Source of the DNA: Rhodoferax ferrireducens
GTDB lineage: Bacteria > Pseudomonadota > Gammaproteobacteria > Burkholderiales > Burkholderiaceae_C
Length of the DNA: 64,000 nt
Direction of reading: 5' to 3'
NCBI GenBank assembly: GCA_002083775.1
Contig: MTEI01000001.1
Location: forward strand, 434,001-498,000
Below the pieces are notes generated by a model. It was not told the DNA's origin. It made no database searches and saw only the letters and a list, made by a program, of their open reading frames with translations. Both the position numbers and the translations under genes were made by a program. Each line of letters begins with the position of its first letter. Position 1 is the first letter of the stretch. This document shows positions 1 through 8,411 of the stretch, piece after piece.

Positions 1-47
1 CGGGCATTGTAGGGTTTGGCGACCTTGGCCGGGCCGAAACCTGCCAT
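1..47 (-). CDS. Start of an unidentified gene, cut by the window edge
   Basis: An ATG (complement of 45-47) overlaps the bluB stop codon as TGATG, the usual layout of translationally coupled genes. It opens a frame reading MAGFGPAKVAKPYNA to the window edge. Only fifteen codons are visible, so no family can be assigned. The coupling suggests a gene cotranscribed with bluB under the same cobalamin riboswitch. Confidence 0.4.
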   Translation of the reverse strand, partial: MAGFGPAKVAKPYNA

Positions 48-829
48 CAAGCGGGGTCGCAGACGGCTTGCAGTGTGGCGCTGGCGCTGCAGTCCCGCGC
101 AACAGCCTCGGCGTGCTGCAACTGCGCCAGCAGCGGGTGCTGGTCATCACGCTGACCCCAGGTGTCAAAGTAGAGCAAGTCGGTAATGGGCAGGCGCGGC
201 AGCCAGCCAGCGGTTTCCAGCTCTGGTTTGTCCAAGAAACGGCCGACGTAACCGACACACAAATAGGCAATCGGTGTGATGTGCCGGGGAATGCCCAGCG
301 CGTCTTGGAGCGCAGCCTCATGGAAGATGCTGACCCAGCCCACGCCCAACCCTTCAGCGCGCGCCGCAAGCCAAAAGTTTTGCACCGCACACACGCTGCT
401 GAACAGGTCCATGGTGGGGATATGCGTGCGCCCGATCACCGCCGGGCCGGTGCGCGCACGGTCGCAGGTGATGCAGATGCCGACGGGCGACTCCACAATG
501 CCTTCGAGTTTGAGCGCCTGGTAGGTGGTGCGTTTTTCGCCTTCAAACATCTCAGCCGCCTGTGCATGCGCCACGGCAAAGGCATCGCGCACCCGGTGTT
601 TGACCTCGTCAGACTGCACCACCAGGAAGTTCCACGGCTGCATGAAACCCACCGACGGCGCGTGGTGGGCCGCGGTGAGAACGCGGCTTAGCACCTCGTC
701 AGGCACAGGCGTGGGCAAAAACTGGCTACGAACGTCGCGGCGTGAAAAGATGGCTTGGTAGACGGCGTCGCGCGCCGAATCGGTGAAGGCGTGCGGATCC
801 CGGGCGGTTGCTGTCGGCGTTGATTTCAT
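47..829 (-). CDS. bluB: 5,6-dimethylbenzimidazole synthase BluB
   Basis: This 260-residue protein belongs to the flavin-destructase branch of the nitroreductase fold. BluB converts reduced FMN and oxygen into 5,6-dimethylbenzimidazole, the lower ligand of cobalamin. The sequence shows the nitroreductase start (residues about 22-35, YQAIFSRRDVRSQF), the HHAPSVGFMQPWNF segment typical of BluB and the LGVGWVSIFHE segment. The start is supported by an AGGGG ribosome binding site before ATG. It is read away from the large cobalamin operon and preceded by its own cobalamin riboswitch (891-1083). Its product feeds CobT, encoded at 14064-15155. Confidence 0.95.
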   Translation of the reverse strand: MKSTPTATARDPHAFTDSARDAVYQAIFSRRDVRSQFLPTPVPDEVLSRVLTAAHHAPSVGFMQPWNFLVVQSDEVKHRVRDAFAVAHAQAAEMFEGEKRTTYQALKLEGIVESPVGICITCDRARTGPAVIGRTHIPTMDLFSSVCAVQNFWLAARAEGLGVGWVSIFHEAALQDALGIPRHITPIAYLCVGYVGRFLDKPELETAGWLPRLPITDLLYFDTWGQRDDQHPLLAQLQHAEAVARDCSASATLQAVCDPA

Positions 830-890
830 GACATTCCCCTGTCAAATGGAAACAAAGTGAACTGCCTGGCCGTGCAGCTTGTGATGTTTC

Positions 891-1083
891 AGGCCGGTCT
901 TCTGACTTGGATTCACTTGAGCCAGGCGCCTTCCCGGCTCGCGCCAGTGGCAATTGGAGCGCTCAGAAAATTGCTTTTCGAGCGCCGAGCCTGGCCCATC
1001 TTCCTTACAGCGTTGGGCACGTGGCGGACTTGCACCGCCTTCCCGATTCTCCCGAAGCCTGGCGGCTGAGGGCACCTGAAGGG
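891..1083 (-). ncRNA. Cobalamin (B12) riboswitch upstream of bluB
   Basis: Read on the minus strand, the leader has the ordered conserved blocks of the AdoCbl riboswitch: CAGGTGCCC at the 5' end, CGGGAAGGCGGTGCAAGTCC, a GCCACTGGC B12 box near 950, GGGAAGGCGCC, and AAGTCAGAAGACCGGCCTG at the 3' end. It ends about 60 nt before the bluB start. By family knowledge, adenosylcobalamin binding represses the downstream gene, probably by hiding the ribosome binding site. Confidence 0.92.
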
Positions 1084-1120
1084 CCGGATCATAGATGAGG
1101 GCGGCGTTAGAATCCGCAGC
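1084..1120. promoter_or_regulatory. Shared divergent promoter between two riboswitches
   Basis: Only about 37 bp separate the 5' ends of the two riboswitches. On the minus strand a TATGAT hexamer (complement of 1088-1093) lies about 7 bp before the bluB riboswitch. On the plus strand TAGAAT (1108-1113) lies about 8 bp before the btuB riboswitch. Both fit sigma70 -10 elements; no strong -35 is visible on either strand. The -35 region of each promoter must fall in or next to the other -10 region. This is inference from spacing. Confidence 0.5.
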
Positions 1121-1325
1121 GTTGGTGCTCGCGGTGTGGTTCACACATCGCAGTTCAACGGGAAGCAGGAGGGTGAGACTCAGCCGAGCCAAGCCTAACC
1201 TGCGCTGCCCCCGCAACGGTAAGTGGACGAACCCTTTGGGGTTCCGCTGCCATCAAGACCACTGAATGTCGTCAAGAACATTTGGGAAGGGGATGGCGGT
1301 AGATCCATCAGCCCGGATACCGGCC
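1121..1325 (+). ncRNA. Cobalamin (B12) riboswitch upstream of btuB and the cob operon
   Basis: The leader carries the canonical blocks in order: TTGGTGCTC at 1122, CGGGAAGCAGG near 1174, CTGCGCTGCCCCCGCAACGG near 1200-1220, GACCACTGAA (B12 box region) near 1256, TTGGGAAGGGG near 1280, and CAGCCCGGATACCGGCC ending at 1325. It lies about 80 nt before btuB. It probably governs the whole downstream operon, since most genes overlap or sit within a few bases. Confidence 0.94.
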
Positions 1326-1403
1326 AACACGGTGGCTGTGCGCCTTTAAGGCGCGCAACCGTGACGCTCATGCACTGTCGGGGACGATGGTGAGAGCTCT
1401 TTG

Positions 1404-3269
1404 ATGGTTCTTTTCACTATGAAATCTTTTGCTTTTTCGATGCGCAAACGCGCATCCGTGCGCCTATGCGCGACTGTTGTGTCCGTGTTGGTGGCTTTTC
1501 CGGTTCTGGCGCAGAGCCAGACGGCGGGGACGTTGGGGGAGGTGGTGGTGACGGCGACGCGCACCCAGCAAAACTTGACCGACGTTTTGGCGGACATCAC
1601 GATTGTGGACATGGCGCAGATCGAGCGCAGCGGTGCTACCGGGCTGGCCGACGTGCTGGCTCGCTTGCCTGGGGTGGAGATTCAGCGTAACGGCGGGGTG
1701 GGGGGAACCACCTCGGTGTATCTGCGAGGCGGTGAGAGCCGTTTTACCGCTGTTTACATTGATGGCATCCGCATTGACTCGCAATCAACCGGTGGTGCTT
1801 CCTGGGAAGCCATTCCGCTGGGGCAGATTGACCGCGTGGAAGTCTTGCGTGGACCGGCGGCAGCGGTGTATGGCTCGGACGCGCTCAGCGGCGTGATTCA
1901 GATTTTCACGCGTCGTGGCGAGGGCGGTTTTGCACCCTATGTGGGTTTTGGCTTGGGTTCTGATGCCTTGCGTAAGGTGGAGGCCGGCTTCAGCGGCTCG
2001 CAAGGGGCCTTTGACTATTCACTTGGGCTGGTGGATGAGCAAAGCGACGGTTTCAACGCTAAACCTGCACCGACTTTTAATCCAGACGAAGACGGTTATG
2101 ACAGCCAATCTGTGACGATGCGACTGGGCTGGCAGTTCAACCCGGCGCATCGGCTGGAGGCGACTTACCTGCGCAATGACCTGAATGCGCAATACGACGC
2201 CAGCCTGACTGCCGACAACCGCGCCGAGTATGAATTGGAAACGCTGGGTTTGAGCTGGTCGGCCCAGTGGACACCCGCCTGGCTCTCAAAGTTGAGTGTC
2301 TCCACCTCGCACAACCAGTACAAGACGCTGCCAGCGCCGTCGTACCTGACGATCACCGATTTGACCAATTTCCTTTGGCACAACGAATTCAGGCGCGACC
2401 GCCATGTGTTGACTGCTGACCTTGAACGCAAAGAAGACCACCTGGAAAACGCGCCCATCAACCGCGACCGTGCGCAAAACGGTGTCGCGGTGGGTTATGG
2501 CTTTCAGGGCGAGCAAAACACCGTTCAGTTGAACCTGCGCCGTGACGATGACAGCGAATTTGGCGGCAAAAGCACAGCCGGTGCGGCCTATGGTTATGCC
2601 CTCAGCCCGCATTGGCGGGTGACTGCATCGGCAGCTTCTGCGCATCGGGTGCCCACCTTGTTCCAACGGTTCAGCGTCTACGGGACGCCTGCATTGCAGC
2701 CCGAGACCAGCGACAACATCGAGTTGGGTCTGCGCTACACACAAGGCGCCAGCAGCTACGGCGCTGTGCTGTACCGAAACAAAGTGGCGAACCTGATTTC
2801 CTATGTCACCTATGTCTCAGGTGTGGGCTCCTGTGTCAATGGGAAGGGTTGCTATGAAAATACCGCGCGGGCGATCTACGAGGGTTTGACGCTGTCAGCG
2901 ACCCAGCGCCTGGCTGATGTGGCCTTGAGTGCCTCGCTGGACGTACAAGATCCGCATGATGCGATCACCGGCAAGCAGCTGGCCCGACGTTCGCGTCAAC
3001 ATGCCACCCTGGCAGCGGACACGCGCATCGGCGCTTGGGCGTTGGGTGCAGAGGCGCAGCTCTCCGGCAAGCGGTTTGACAACGCCGCCAACACTGTGGT
3101 GCTGGCTGGCTACGGGTTGATCAACCTGCGCGCAAGCACCCCACTGTCCAAAGACTGGGCGCTGGTGCTGACGGCAGACAACGTGACGGACAAGGACTAT
3201 GAGTTGTCTGACGGCTATGCCACGGCGGGTCGCAGCTTCTATGCGGGTGTCAAGTGGGCACCAAAGTAA
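1404..3269 (+). CDS. btuB: TonB-dependent vitamin B12 receptor BtuB
   Basis: A 621-residue outer-membrane receptor that imports cobalamin using energy from TonB. A signal peptide ending near PVLAQSQT is followed by a TonB box (LGEVVVTATR), a plug domain with the LPGVEI and RGGESRFTAVYIDG segments, and a barrel ending GRSFYAGVKWAPK with the terminal aromatic-rich strand. ATG 1404 is preferred because GGTGAGAG lies about ten bases upstream; TTG 1401 and ATG 1419 are alternatives. Its length is normal for the family. The cobalamin riboswitch before it and the btuFCD genes after it support the assignment over a generic siderophore receptor. Confidence 0.93.
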   Translation: MVLFTMKSFAFSMRKRASVRLCATVVSVLVAFPVLAQSQTAGTLGEVVVTATRTQQNLTDVLADITIVDMAQIERSGATGLADVLARLPGVEIQRNGGVGGTTSVYLRGGESRFTAVYIDGIRIDSQSTGGASWEAIPLGQIDRVEVLRGPAAAVYGSDALSGVIQIFTRRGEGGFAPYVGFGLGSDALRKVEAGFSGSQGAFDYSLGLVDEQSDGFNAKPAPTFNPDEDGYDSQSVTMRLGWQFNPAHRLEATYLRNDLNAQYDASLTADNRAEYELETLGLSWSAQWTPAWLSKLSVSTSHNQYKTLPAPSYLTITDLTNFLWHNEFRRDRHVLTADLERKEDHLENAPINRDRAQNGVAVGYGFQGEQNTVQLNLRRDDDSEFGGKSTAGAAYGYALSPHWRVTASAASAHRVPTLFQRFSVYGTPALQPETSDNIELGLRYTQGASSYGAVLYRNKVANLISYVTYVSGVGSCVNGKGCYENTARAIYEGLTLSATQRLADVALSASLDVQDPHDAITGKQLARRSRQHATLAADTRIGAWALGAEAQLSGKRFDNAANTVVLAGYGLINLRASTPLSKDWALVLTADNVTDKDYELSDGYATAGRSFYAGVKWAPK

Positions 3270-3308
3270 GCTGTTGAATAAGTCTGAGTCCTTTACTTTG
3301 AGTTGTCC

Positions 3309-4754
3309 ATGATCCGTATGCCCAGCACTTGCCCCGCTTTCCTTGTCGCCGCCCCCGCCTCCGGCCAGGGCAAAACCACGGTGGTGTCGGCCTTGGCGCG
3401 GTTACATGCGCGTCAGGGCAGAAAAGTGCGGGTGTTCAAGTGCGGGCCGGATTTTCTGGACCCGTACTGGCACGCGCTGGCCAGCGGTGCGCCGGTGTAC
3501 CAGCTAGACCTATGGATCAACGGCGAGGCGGACTGCCGCGCGCGGCTGGCTGCTGCGGCGGTTGAGGCTGACCTGATCATTGTCGAAGGGGTGATGGGTC
3601 TGTATGACGGCGACCCGAGTGCGGCGGACCTGGCGCAGCGTTTTGGCTTGCCGGTGCTGGCGGTGATTGATGCGGGGTCGATGGCGGGCACCTTCGGCGC
3701 TTTGGCGTTTGGGTTGCAGCACTATCGCCCGGGTTTGCCCTGGGCCGGTGTGCTGGCCAACCGCGTGGCCAGCGAGCGGCACGCGCTGATGCTCAAGAGC
3801 AGCGTGCGCGACCCCGAGCAATGGCTGGGTGCGGTGATGCGCAACCCGGCCTTGCAACTGCCCGAGCGGCACTTGGGTCTGACCGTCGCCAGCGAGGTGG
3901 GTGATGCGCTGGCGCGGCTGGATGCAGCGGCTGATGCCCTGCAGGCCACACCACTGGGGCAGATGACGCTAGCAGATTTGCAGCGTTGGGCTGTTGACTT
4001 TGCAGCCCTCGTGATGGGTCCGGAAGGCTTGGTAGCAGAATGCTCTGCTCCGTGTCCCCCGCCCGTGTTGCGGGCTCCTCCTTTACCTACGCAGAGCACT
4101 CTGCCACCAAGCCTTCCTGCGTTACGTGGCAAAACCATTGCGATTGCCCGCGATGCCGCCTTCTGTTTTATCTATGCGGCCAATTTGGATTGCCTGCGTG
4201 ATTTGGGGGCCGAGCTGGTGTTTTTCTCGCCGCTGGACGATGCTGCGTTGCCTGAATGTGATGCGCTGTGGCTTCCCGGCGGTTACCCGGAGCTGCACGC
4301 CGCGACGATTGCCGCAAACACACCGCTGCGGGACCGCCTGGCCATGCACATCGCGGAGGGTAAACCGGTGTGGGCGGAGTGCGGCGGCATGATGGCGCTG
4401 TTTGACGCCTTGATCACCTCAGGCGGTGAACGTTTTCCCCAATGGGGTCTGCTGCCCGGCACCGTCACCATGCACAAACGTCTGGCGGCACTCGGGCCGC
4501 AGCAGTTGCCGCTGACCAGCGGCACGCTGCGCGGCCATACCTTTCATTACTCGACGACAGAGACTGCCTTGCAGCCGGTGGCACGTACGGCCCGGCCGGA
4601 CAGCGACCCGCTGCCCGACGCGGGCGAGGCGCTGTGGCAACTGGGCAGCGTGCGCGCCAGCTACTTCCATGCGTGGTTTGCGTCCTGCCCCGCGGCGGTG
4701 GTTGAGCTGTTTTCGTCACCCATCGCGGTTGTGGCCTCTGGAGATAACCTGTGA
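3309..4754 (+). CDS. cbiA: Cobyrinate a,c-diamide synthase (CbiA/CobB)
   Basis: A 481-residue ATP- and glutamine-dependent amidase that adds the a and c amides to cobyrinate. The N-terminal P-loop ATPase half shows AAPASGQGKTT and KCGPDFLDPYWH; the C-terminal class I amidotransferase half shows the LPGGYPELHA segment and the catalytic cysteine in VWAECGGMMALF. TTG 3303 would add two residues. The linker between the two halves (about residues 243-262, bases 4039-4103) is built from a dispersed hairpin repeat kept in frame, giving a proline-rich stretch. Since no corrin-ring genes are nearby, the enzyme may act in salvage or with ring genes elsewhere. Confidence 0.92.
   Translation: MIRMPSTCPAFLVAAPASGQGKTTVVSALARLHARQGRKVRVFKCGPDFLDPYWHALASGAPVYQLDLWINGEADCRARLAAAAVEADLIIVEGVMGLYDGDPSAADLAQRFGLPVLAVIDAGSMAGTFGALAFGLQHYRPGLPWAGVLANRVASERHALMLKSSVRDPEQWLGAVMRNPALQLPERHLGLTVASEVGDALARLDAAADALQATPLGQMTLADLQRWAVDFAALVMGPEGLVAECSAPCPPPVLRAPPLPTQSTLPPSLPALRGKTIAIARDAAFCFIYAANLDCLRDLGAELVFFSPLDDAALPECDALWLPGGYPELHAATIAANTPLRDRLAMHIAEGKPVWAECGGMMALFDALITSGGERFPQWGLLPGTVTMHKRLAALGPQQLPLTSGTLRGHTFHYSTTETALQPVARTARPDSDPLPDAGEALWQLGSVRASYFHAWFASCPAAVVELFSSPIAVVASGDNL
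4039..4103 (+). repeat. Family-2 hairpin repeat inside cbiA
   Basis: The conserved blocks CGTGTCCCCCGCCCG (4051-4065) and CGGGCTCCTCCTTTACCT (4071-4088) match the element at 30006-30071. They are flanked by the inverted arms GCTCTGC (4042-4048) and GCAGAGC (4091-4097). The copy is in frame and encodes part of the CbiA interdomain linker. Confidence 0.75.
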
Positions 4755-5662
4755 CCCAGGTCAACGCGTCTGCCGTCGGCGGCAATTTGATGCCTGATGC
4801 TGGAAAAACTGCAGCCGGTGTCGAGAGCAGCATGCAAGCAGCAGCGCCAGCCTGGTCTTTGCTACCGACCGGCCCGCAGCGCATCGTCTGCCTGACCGAA
4901 GAAACCACCGAGTGGCTGTATATGTTGGGGCAGGAGCACCGCATTGTGGGCATCTCTGGCTACACCGTGCGCCCGCTGCGTGCAAGGCAGCAAAAGCCGC
5001 GCGTGAGTGCCTTCACCAGCGCCAAGGTCGACAAAATTCTGGCTTTGCAGCCCGATTGCGTGCTGGGTTTTTCCGACATGCAAGCCGACATTGCCAGTTC
5101 GCTGATCCGTGCTGGGGTGCAGGTGACCGTGTTCAATCAGCGCAGTGTGGCGCAGATTTTTGACATATTGTTTCAGGTGGCCGCGATGGTCGGGCAGGGT
5201 CCGCAGGGTCTGGCGTTGATACAAAAAATGCAGCAGGATATGCTTGCTGTAAAAGGGCTGGTGGCCAATTTGCCATATAGACCCAGAATCTACTTTGAAG
5301 AGTGGGATGTGCCGCACATCAGCGCCATTCAGTGGGTGTCGGAGCTGATCAGCATCGCTGGGGGTGACGATATTTTTCCCGAGCTGGCGGCGCAGTCCCT
5401 GGGCAAACACCGCATCATTGCCGACAGCGCCGAAATTGTGCGGCGCAACCCGGACATCATCATTGGCTCCTGGTGCGGCAAGAAGTTTCGCCCAGAAAAA
5501 GTGGCAGCGCGCGCTGGCTGGGGCCAGGTGGCGGCGGTGAAATCTGGGCAGTTGTTCGAGATCAAGTCCTGCGACATCCTGCAGCCCGGCCCGGCTGCGC
5601 TGACCGATGGCCTCGCGCAGCTGCAGCGCATCATCATGGATTGGAGCCGTGCTCATGGTTAA
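4751..5662 (+). CDS. Cobalamin-binding protein of the BtuF/TroA fold, without a signal peptide
   Basis: A 303-residue protein of the periplasmic-binding-protein (COG0614-like) family. Segments such as QRIVCLTEETTEWLYMLG (about residues 39-56) and KILALQPDCVLGF match the two-lobed helical-backbone binders. The start GTG overlaps the cbiA stop by four bases. The N-terminus lacks a hydrophobic signal stretch, unlike the second binder at 6460-7335, so it is probably cytoplasmic unless the true start differs. It may chaperone a corrinoid between synthesis enzymes; that role is inference. Confidence 0.75.
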   Translation: MTQVNASAVGGNLMPDAGKTAAGVESSMQAAAPAWSLLPTGPQRIVCLTEETTEWLYMLGQEHRIVGISGYTVRPLRARQQKPRVSAFTSAKVDKILALQPDCVLGFSDMQADIASSLIRAGVQVTVFNQRSVAQIFDILFQVAAMVGQGPQGLALIQKMQQDMLAVKGLVANLPYRPRIYFEEWDVPHISAIQWVSELISIAGGDDIFPELAAQSLGKHRIIADSAEIVRRNPDIIIGSWCGKKFRPEKVAARAGWGQVAAVKSGQLFEIKSCDILQPGPAALTDGLAQLQRIIMDWSRAHG

Positions 5663-5812
5663 CGTGGAACGCGTGGATTCGCCAGCGCAAGACGGTCATG
5701 GCGGATGCGATTCACCGTCCAGCATGCCAAAAGCCTGGCTGCCGGATCGCTTCCGACCAAACAGCCGGGGAGTCGCCATGGCATTCCTGTGCCAGATATC
5801 CCGGAGGCCGCT

Positions 5813-6463
5813 ATGACGGTTGGTGCAGCCAGTCCAGCCCGCAGCGAACTGATTCTGGGCGGCCAGAAAAGCGGCAAGAGCCGCCGCGCCGAACTGCTGG
5901 CACGCGACTGGCTGGCGCAGTCAGCCAGCCACCGCGCGGTGCTGATCGCCACCGCGCAGCCCTGGGATGACGAAATGCGCCAGCGCATTGCCCGCCATCA
6001 GGCGGACCGTGCCGAGCGGGTGCCGGGCATGACCACGGTGGAGGAGCCGCTGCAACTGGCGCAAGCCATTCTTGCCCACAGCCGCGCCGACACGTTGATC
6101 GTGGTCGACTGCCTCACGCTGTGGTTGACCAATTGCCTGATGCCCGCTGAAGCCGAATTGCCCTCAGACACGCCCAGCACCCCATCATCGCCAACGTGTG
6201 TGTCGCAAGAATATATAAGAAATAGGCCTCTAGACCTTATGCAAAAAGGGAAAGTAACTCTCCTTTTGGAAGCGATCGGCCAGGCCCCTGGCCCGCTGGT
6301 GCTGGTGGGTAACGAGATCGGCCTGGGCGTGATTCCGATGGGCCGCGAGGTGCGCGCCTTTGTCGATGCGCTGGGCCTGCTCAACCAAAGCGTGGCCAGT
6401 GCCTGCCAGCGGGTGACGCTGATGGCGGCGGGGTTGCCGCTGACTTTGAAAGAGATGCCGTGA
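5813..6463 (+). CDS. cobU: Adenosylcobinamide kinase / adenosylcobinamide-phosphate guanylyltransferase
   Basis: A 216-residue bifunctional enzyme that phosphorylates adenosylcobinamide and transfers GMP to it, preparing it for CobS. The P-loop GGQKSGKS (about residues 16-23), the LIATAQPWDDEM segment, VVDCLTLWLTN and VLVGNEIGLGVIP match CobU/CobP. ATG 5813 is chosen because CGGAGG lies just upstream; a longer in-frame extension has no family similarity. Residues about 133-150 carry an in-frame copy of the dispersed palindrome at a variable loop, which makes this loop AT-rich compared with the rest. Confidence 0.92.
   Translation: MTVGAASPARSELILGGQKSGKSRRAELLARDWLAQSASHRAVLIATAQPWDDEMRQRIARHQADRAERVPGMTTVEEPLQLAQAILAHSRADTLIVVDCLTLWLTNCLMPAEAELPSDTPSTPSSPTCVSQEYIRNRPLDLMQKGKVTLLLEAIGQAPGPLVLVGNEIGLGVIPMGREVRAFVDALGLLNQSVASACQRVTLMAAGLPLTLKEMP
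6211..6267 (+). repeat. Family-1 palindromic repeat inside cobU (sense)
   Basis: AT-rich ATATATAAGAAA followed by GGCCTCTAGACCTTAT and AAAGGGAAAGTAACTC resembles the family consensus CCTCTAGCCCTTAT-N-AAGGGCTAGTAGCTAT. It is in frame and encodes RPLDLMQKGKVTL. Confidence 0.75.
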
Positions 6464-7335
6464 AAATACTGTTCTGCGTCGTGTTGCTGGGCATCGCCGC
6501 CAGCGCCCAGGCCTATGAGGTCACCGACGACCGGGGCGTGACGGTCAGCTTCACCCAGCCGCCGCAACGCGTGGTCAGCCTGCTGCCGTCGCTGGCTGAA
6601 ACCGTATGTGAACTGGGCGCCTGCAACCGGCTGGTGGGGGTGGACCGTTATTCCAACTACCCGGCCAGCCTGCAAAAACTGCCGCAAGTGGGTGGCGGGT
6701 TGGACCCAAACATTGAAGCCATCGTCGCTCTGCGTCCCGATGTGGTGCTGATGGCGGTGTCTTCGCGCGCCAGTGACCGGCTGCGTGGGCTGGGTCTGAA
6801 GGTGGTGTCATTAGAGCCCAAAACCCACGCTGATGTGCAGCGCGTGATGCTCAAAATTGGCGAAGTGCTGGCCGTGCCGGATGCCGCGAAGATCTGGCGC
6901 GCCATTGATGCCGGTGTGTCGGCGGCGGCCCAGTCCATCCCGCCCAGCGTCAAAGCGACACGGGTGTACTTTGAGGTGAATCAGGGGCCGTTCGCGGCAG
7001 GCGAGTCGTCGTTCATCGGCGAAACCCTCACGCGCCTGGGCGTGAAAAACATCGTGCCCGCCAAGCTCGGACCGTTCCCCAAGCTCAACCCGGAATTCAT
7101 CGTGCGCGCCAACCCGGACCTGATCATGGTCGGTGAGCGCAACGCCAGTGGCTTGGCGCAGCGCCCGGGCTGGCAAAGCATTCGCGCGGTGCGCGAAAAC
7201 CGTGTCTGCATCTTCGCCACCGAAGAAGCCAACACGCTGGTGCGCCCGGGCCCGCGCATGGCTGAAGGCGCACGGCTGATGGCGCAGTGCCTGAATGCCA
7301 AGGCGCCCAAATCTGCGGCGGGATCCAAGCTTTGA
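6460..7335 (+). CDS. btuF: Periplasmic vitamin B12-binding protein BtuF
   Basis: A 291-residue substrate-binding protein for the BtuCD importer. A clear Sec signal peptide (MKILFCVVLLGIAASAQA) is followed by RVVSLLPSLAETVCELG, YSNYPASLQKLPQVGG and LNPEFIVRANPDLIMVG, all typical of BtuF. Its ATG overlaps the cobU stop by four bases and its stop overlaps the btuC start by four bases, so the three genes are translationally coupled. It should capture cobalamin delivered through BtuB. Confidence 0.92.
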   Translation: MKILFCVVLLGIAASAQAYEVTDDRGVTVSFTQPPQRVVSLLPSLAETVCELGACNRLVGVDRYSNYPASLQKLPQVGGGLDPNIEAIVALRPDVVLMAVSSRASDRLRGLGLKVVSLEPKTHADVQRVMLKIGEVLAVPDAAKIWRAIDAGVSAAAQSIPPSVKATRVYFEVNQGPFAAGESSFIGETLTRLGVKNIVPAKLGPFPKLNPEFIVRANPDLIMVGERNASGLAQRPGWQSIRAVRENRVCIFATEEANTLVRPGPRMAEGARLMAQCLNAKAPKSAAGSKL

Positions 7336-8411
7336 AATTACGCAGCCTGTCGTTCCTGGTGGGGGTGCTGGCTCTGTTGAGCCTGGCCCTTGCCGTGCTG
7401 GGCGTGTGTGTGGGCAGTGCGGGTTTTGAGAACCTGATCGGTCCGCTGCTGCACCCTGACGTGGATCCGGCCGCCACCGCCATGGCGCAGCAGATTGTGG
7501 GTGAGATCCGCCTGCCGCGCACCTTGGGCGCCTGGACGGCGGGTGCTTTGCTGGGCCTGGCGGGTGCCGTGGCGCAGGGCTTGTTTCGCAATCCGCTGGC
7601 CGATCCGTACCTGCTGGGCAGTGCGTCCGGGGCGTCGTTGGGCGTGGCGCTGACGCTGGCGGTACTGGGCGGCGGTGGCGGCATGCTGGGCGGCAGCATG
7701 ATGAACGGCGGCATGGCGGTGAGTGTGTTCTCCGGCAGTGTGCTGGTGCGTCTGGGGCTGACGGGTGCCGCCTTTGTCGGCGCGGTGTTGGCGGTGCTGC
7801 TGACGCTGGCGCTGTCCAAAGGCGTGCAACACACGCTGCGGCTGCTGTTGGCCGGGGTGGTGGTGGGTGTGGTGCTGGGCGCGGCCACCCAGATGGTGCT
7901 GCTGTTTTCGCCCGACTCGCTGCAGGCCATGCAGGCGTTCATGCTGGGTTCGACCGCGTTTGTCGGCTGGACGGCGTGTGCACTGATGGCCGGGGTATGG
8001 GTGTTATGTGTGGCCGCGGGTGGTTTGCTGGGCCGCGTGCTCGATGGCCTGAGCCTGGGTGAAGCCACGGCGCACAGCCTGGGGCTGCCGCTGGGCAGCC
8101 TGCGCATCGCGCTGGTGGGTGTGCTGGCGCTGGCCACCGGCACGGCGGTGGCGCAAACCGGGCTGATCGCGTTTGTCGGGTTGGCCGCGCCGCATCTGGT
8201 GCGCTCGGTCATCAAAACCACCCATGGCCGCCTGATGTTGCTGGCCAGCCTGATGGGCGGTGTTTTGCTGATGGCCGCCGACACACTGGCACGCTGGCTG
8301 ATAGCGCCGCAGGAACTGCCGGTAGGCGTGCTGACTGCCGTGCTGGGTGGCGGCTATTTGCTGTGGCTGATGCGCCGCAACAGCCGGGGTTTTAGCGGGG
8401 GTGGCCAGTGA
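7332..8411 (+). CDS. btuC: Vitamin B12 ABC transporter permease BtuC
   Basis: A 359-residue FecCD-family inner-membrane permease with about nine to ten hydrophobic segments. The NPLADPYLLGSASGASLG motif (near residues 82-99) and the GLAAPHLVR motif near the C-terminus are family signatures. The likely start is TTG 7332, overlapping the btuF stop; it gives the usual short N-terminus (MKLRSLSFLVG). It works with BtuD (8408) and BtuF (6460). Confidence 0.92.
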   Translation: MKLRSLSFLVGVLALLSLALAVLGVCVGSAGFENLIGPLLHPDVDPAATAMAQQIVGEIRLPRTLGAWTAGALLGLAGAVAQGLFRNPLADPYLLGSASGASLGVALTLAVLGGGGGMLGGSMMNGGMAVSVFSGSVLVRLGLTGAAFVGAVLAVLLTLALSKGVQHTLRLLLAGVVVGVVLGAATQMVLLFSPDSLQAMQAFMLGSTAFVGWTACALMAGVWVLCVAAGGLLGRVLDGLSLGEATAHSLGLPLGSLRIALVGVLALATGTAVAQTGLIAFVGLAAPHLVRSVIKTTHGRLMLLASLMGGVLLMAADTLARWLIAPQELPVGVLTAVLGGGYLLWLMRRNSRGFSGGGQ

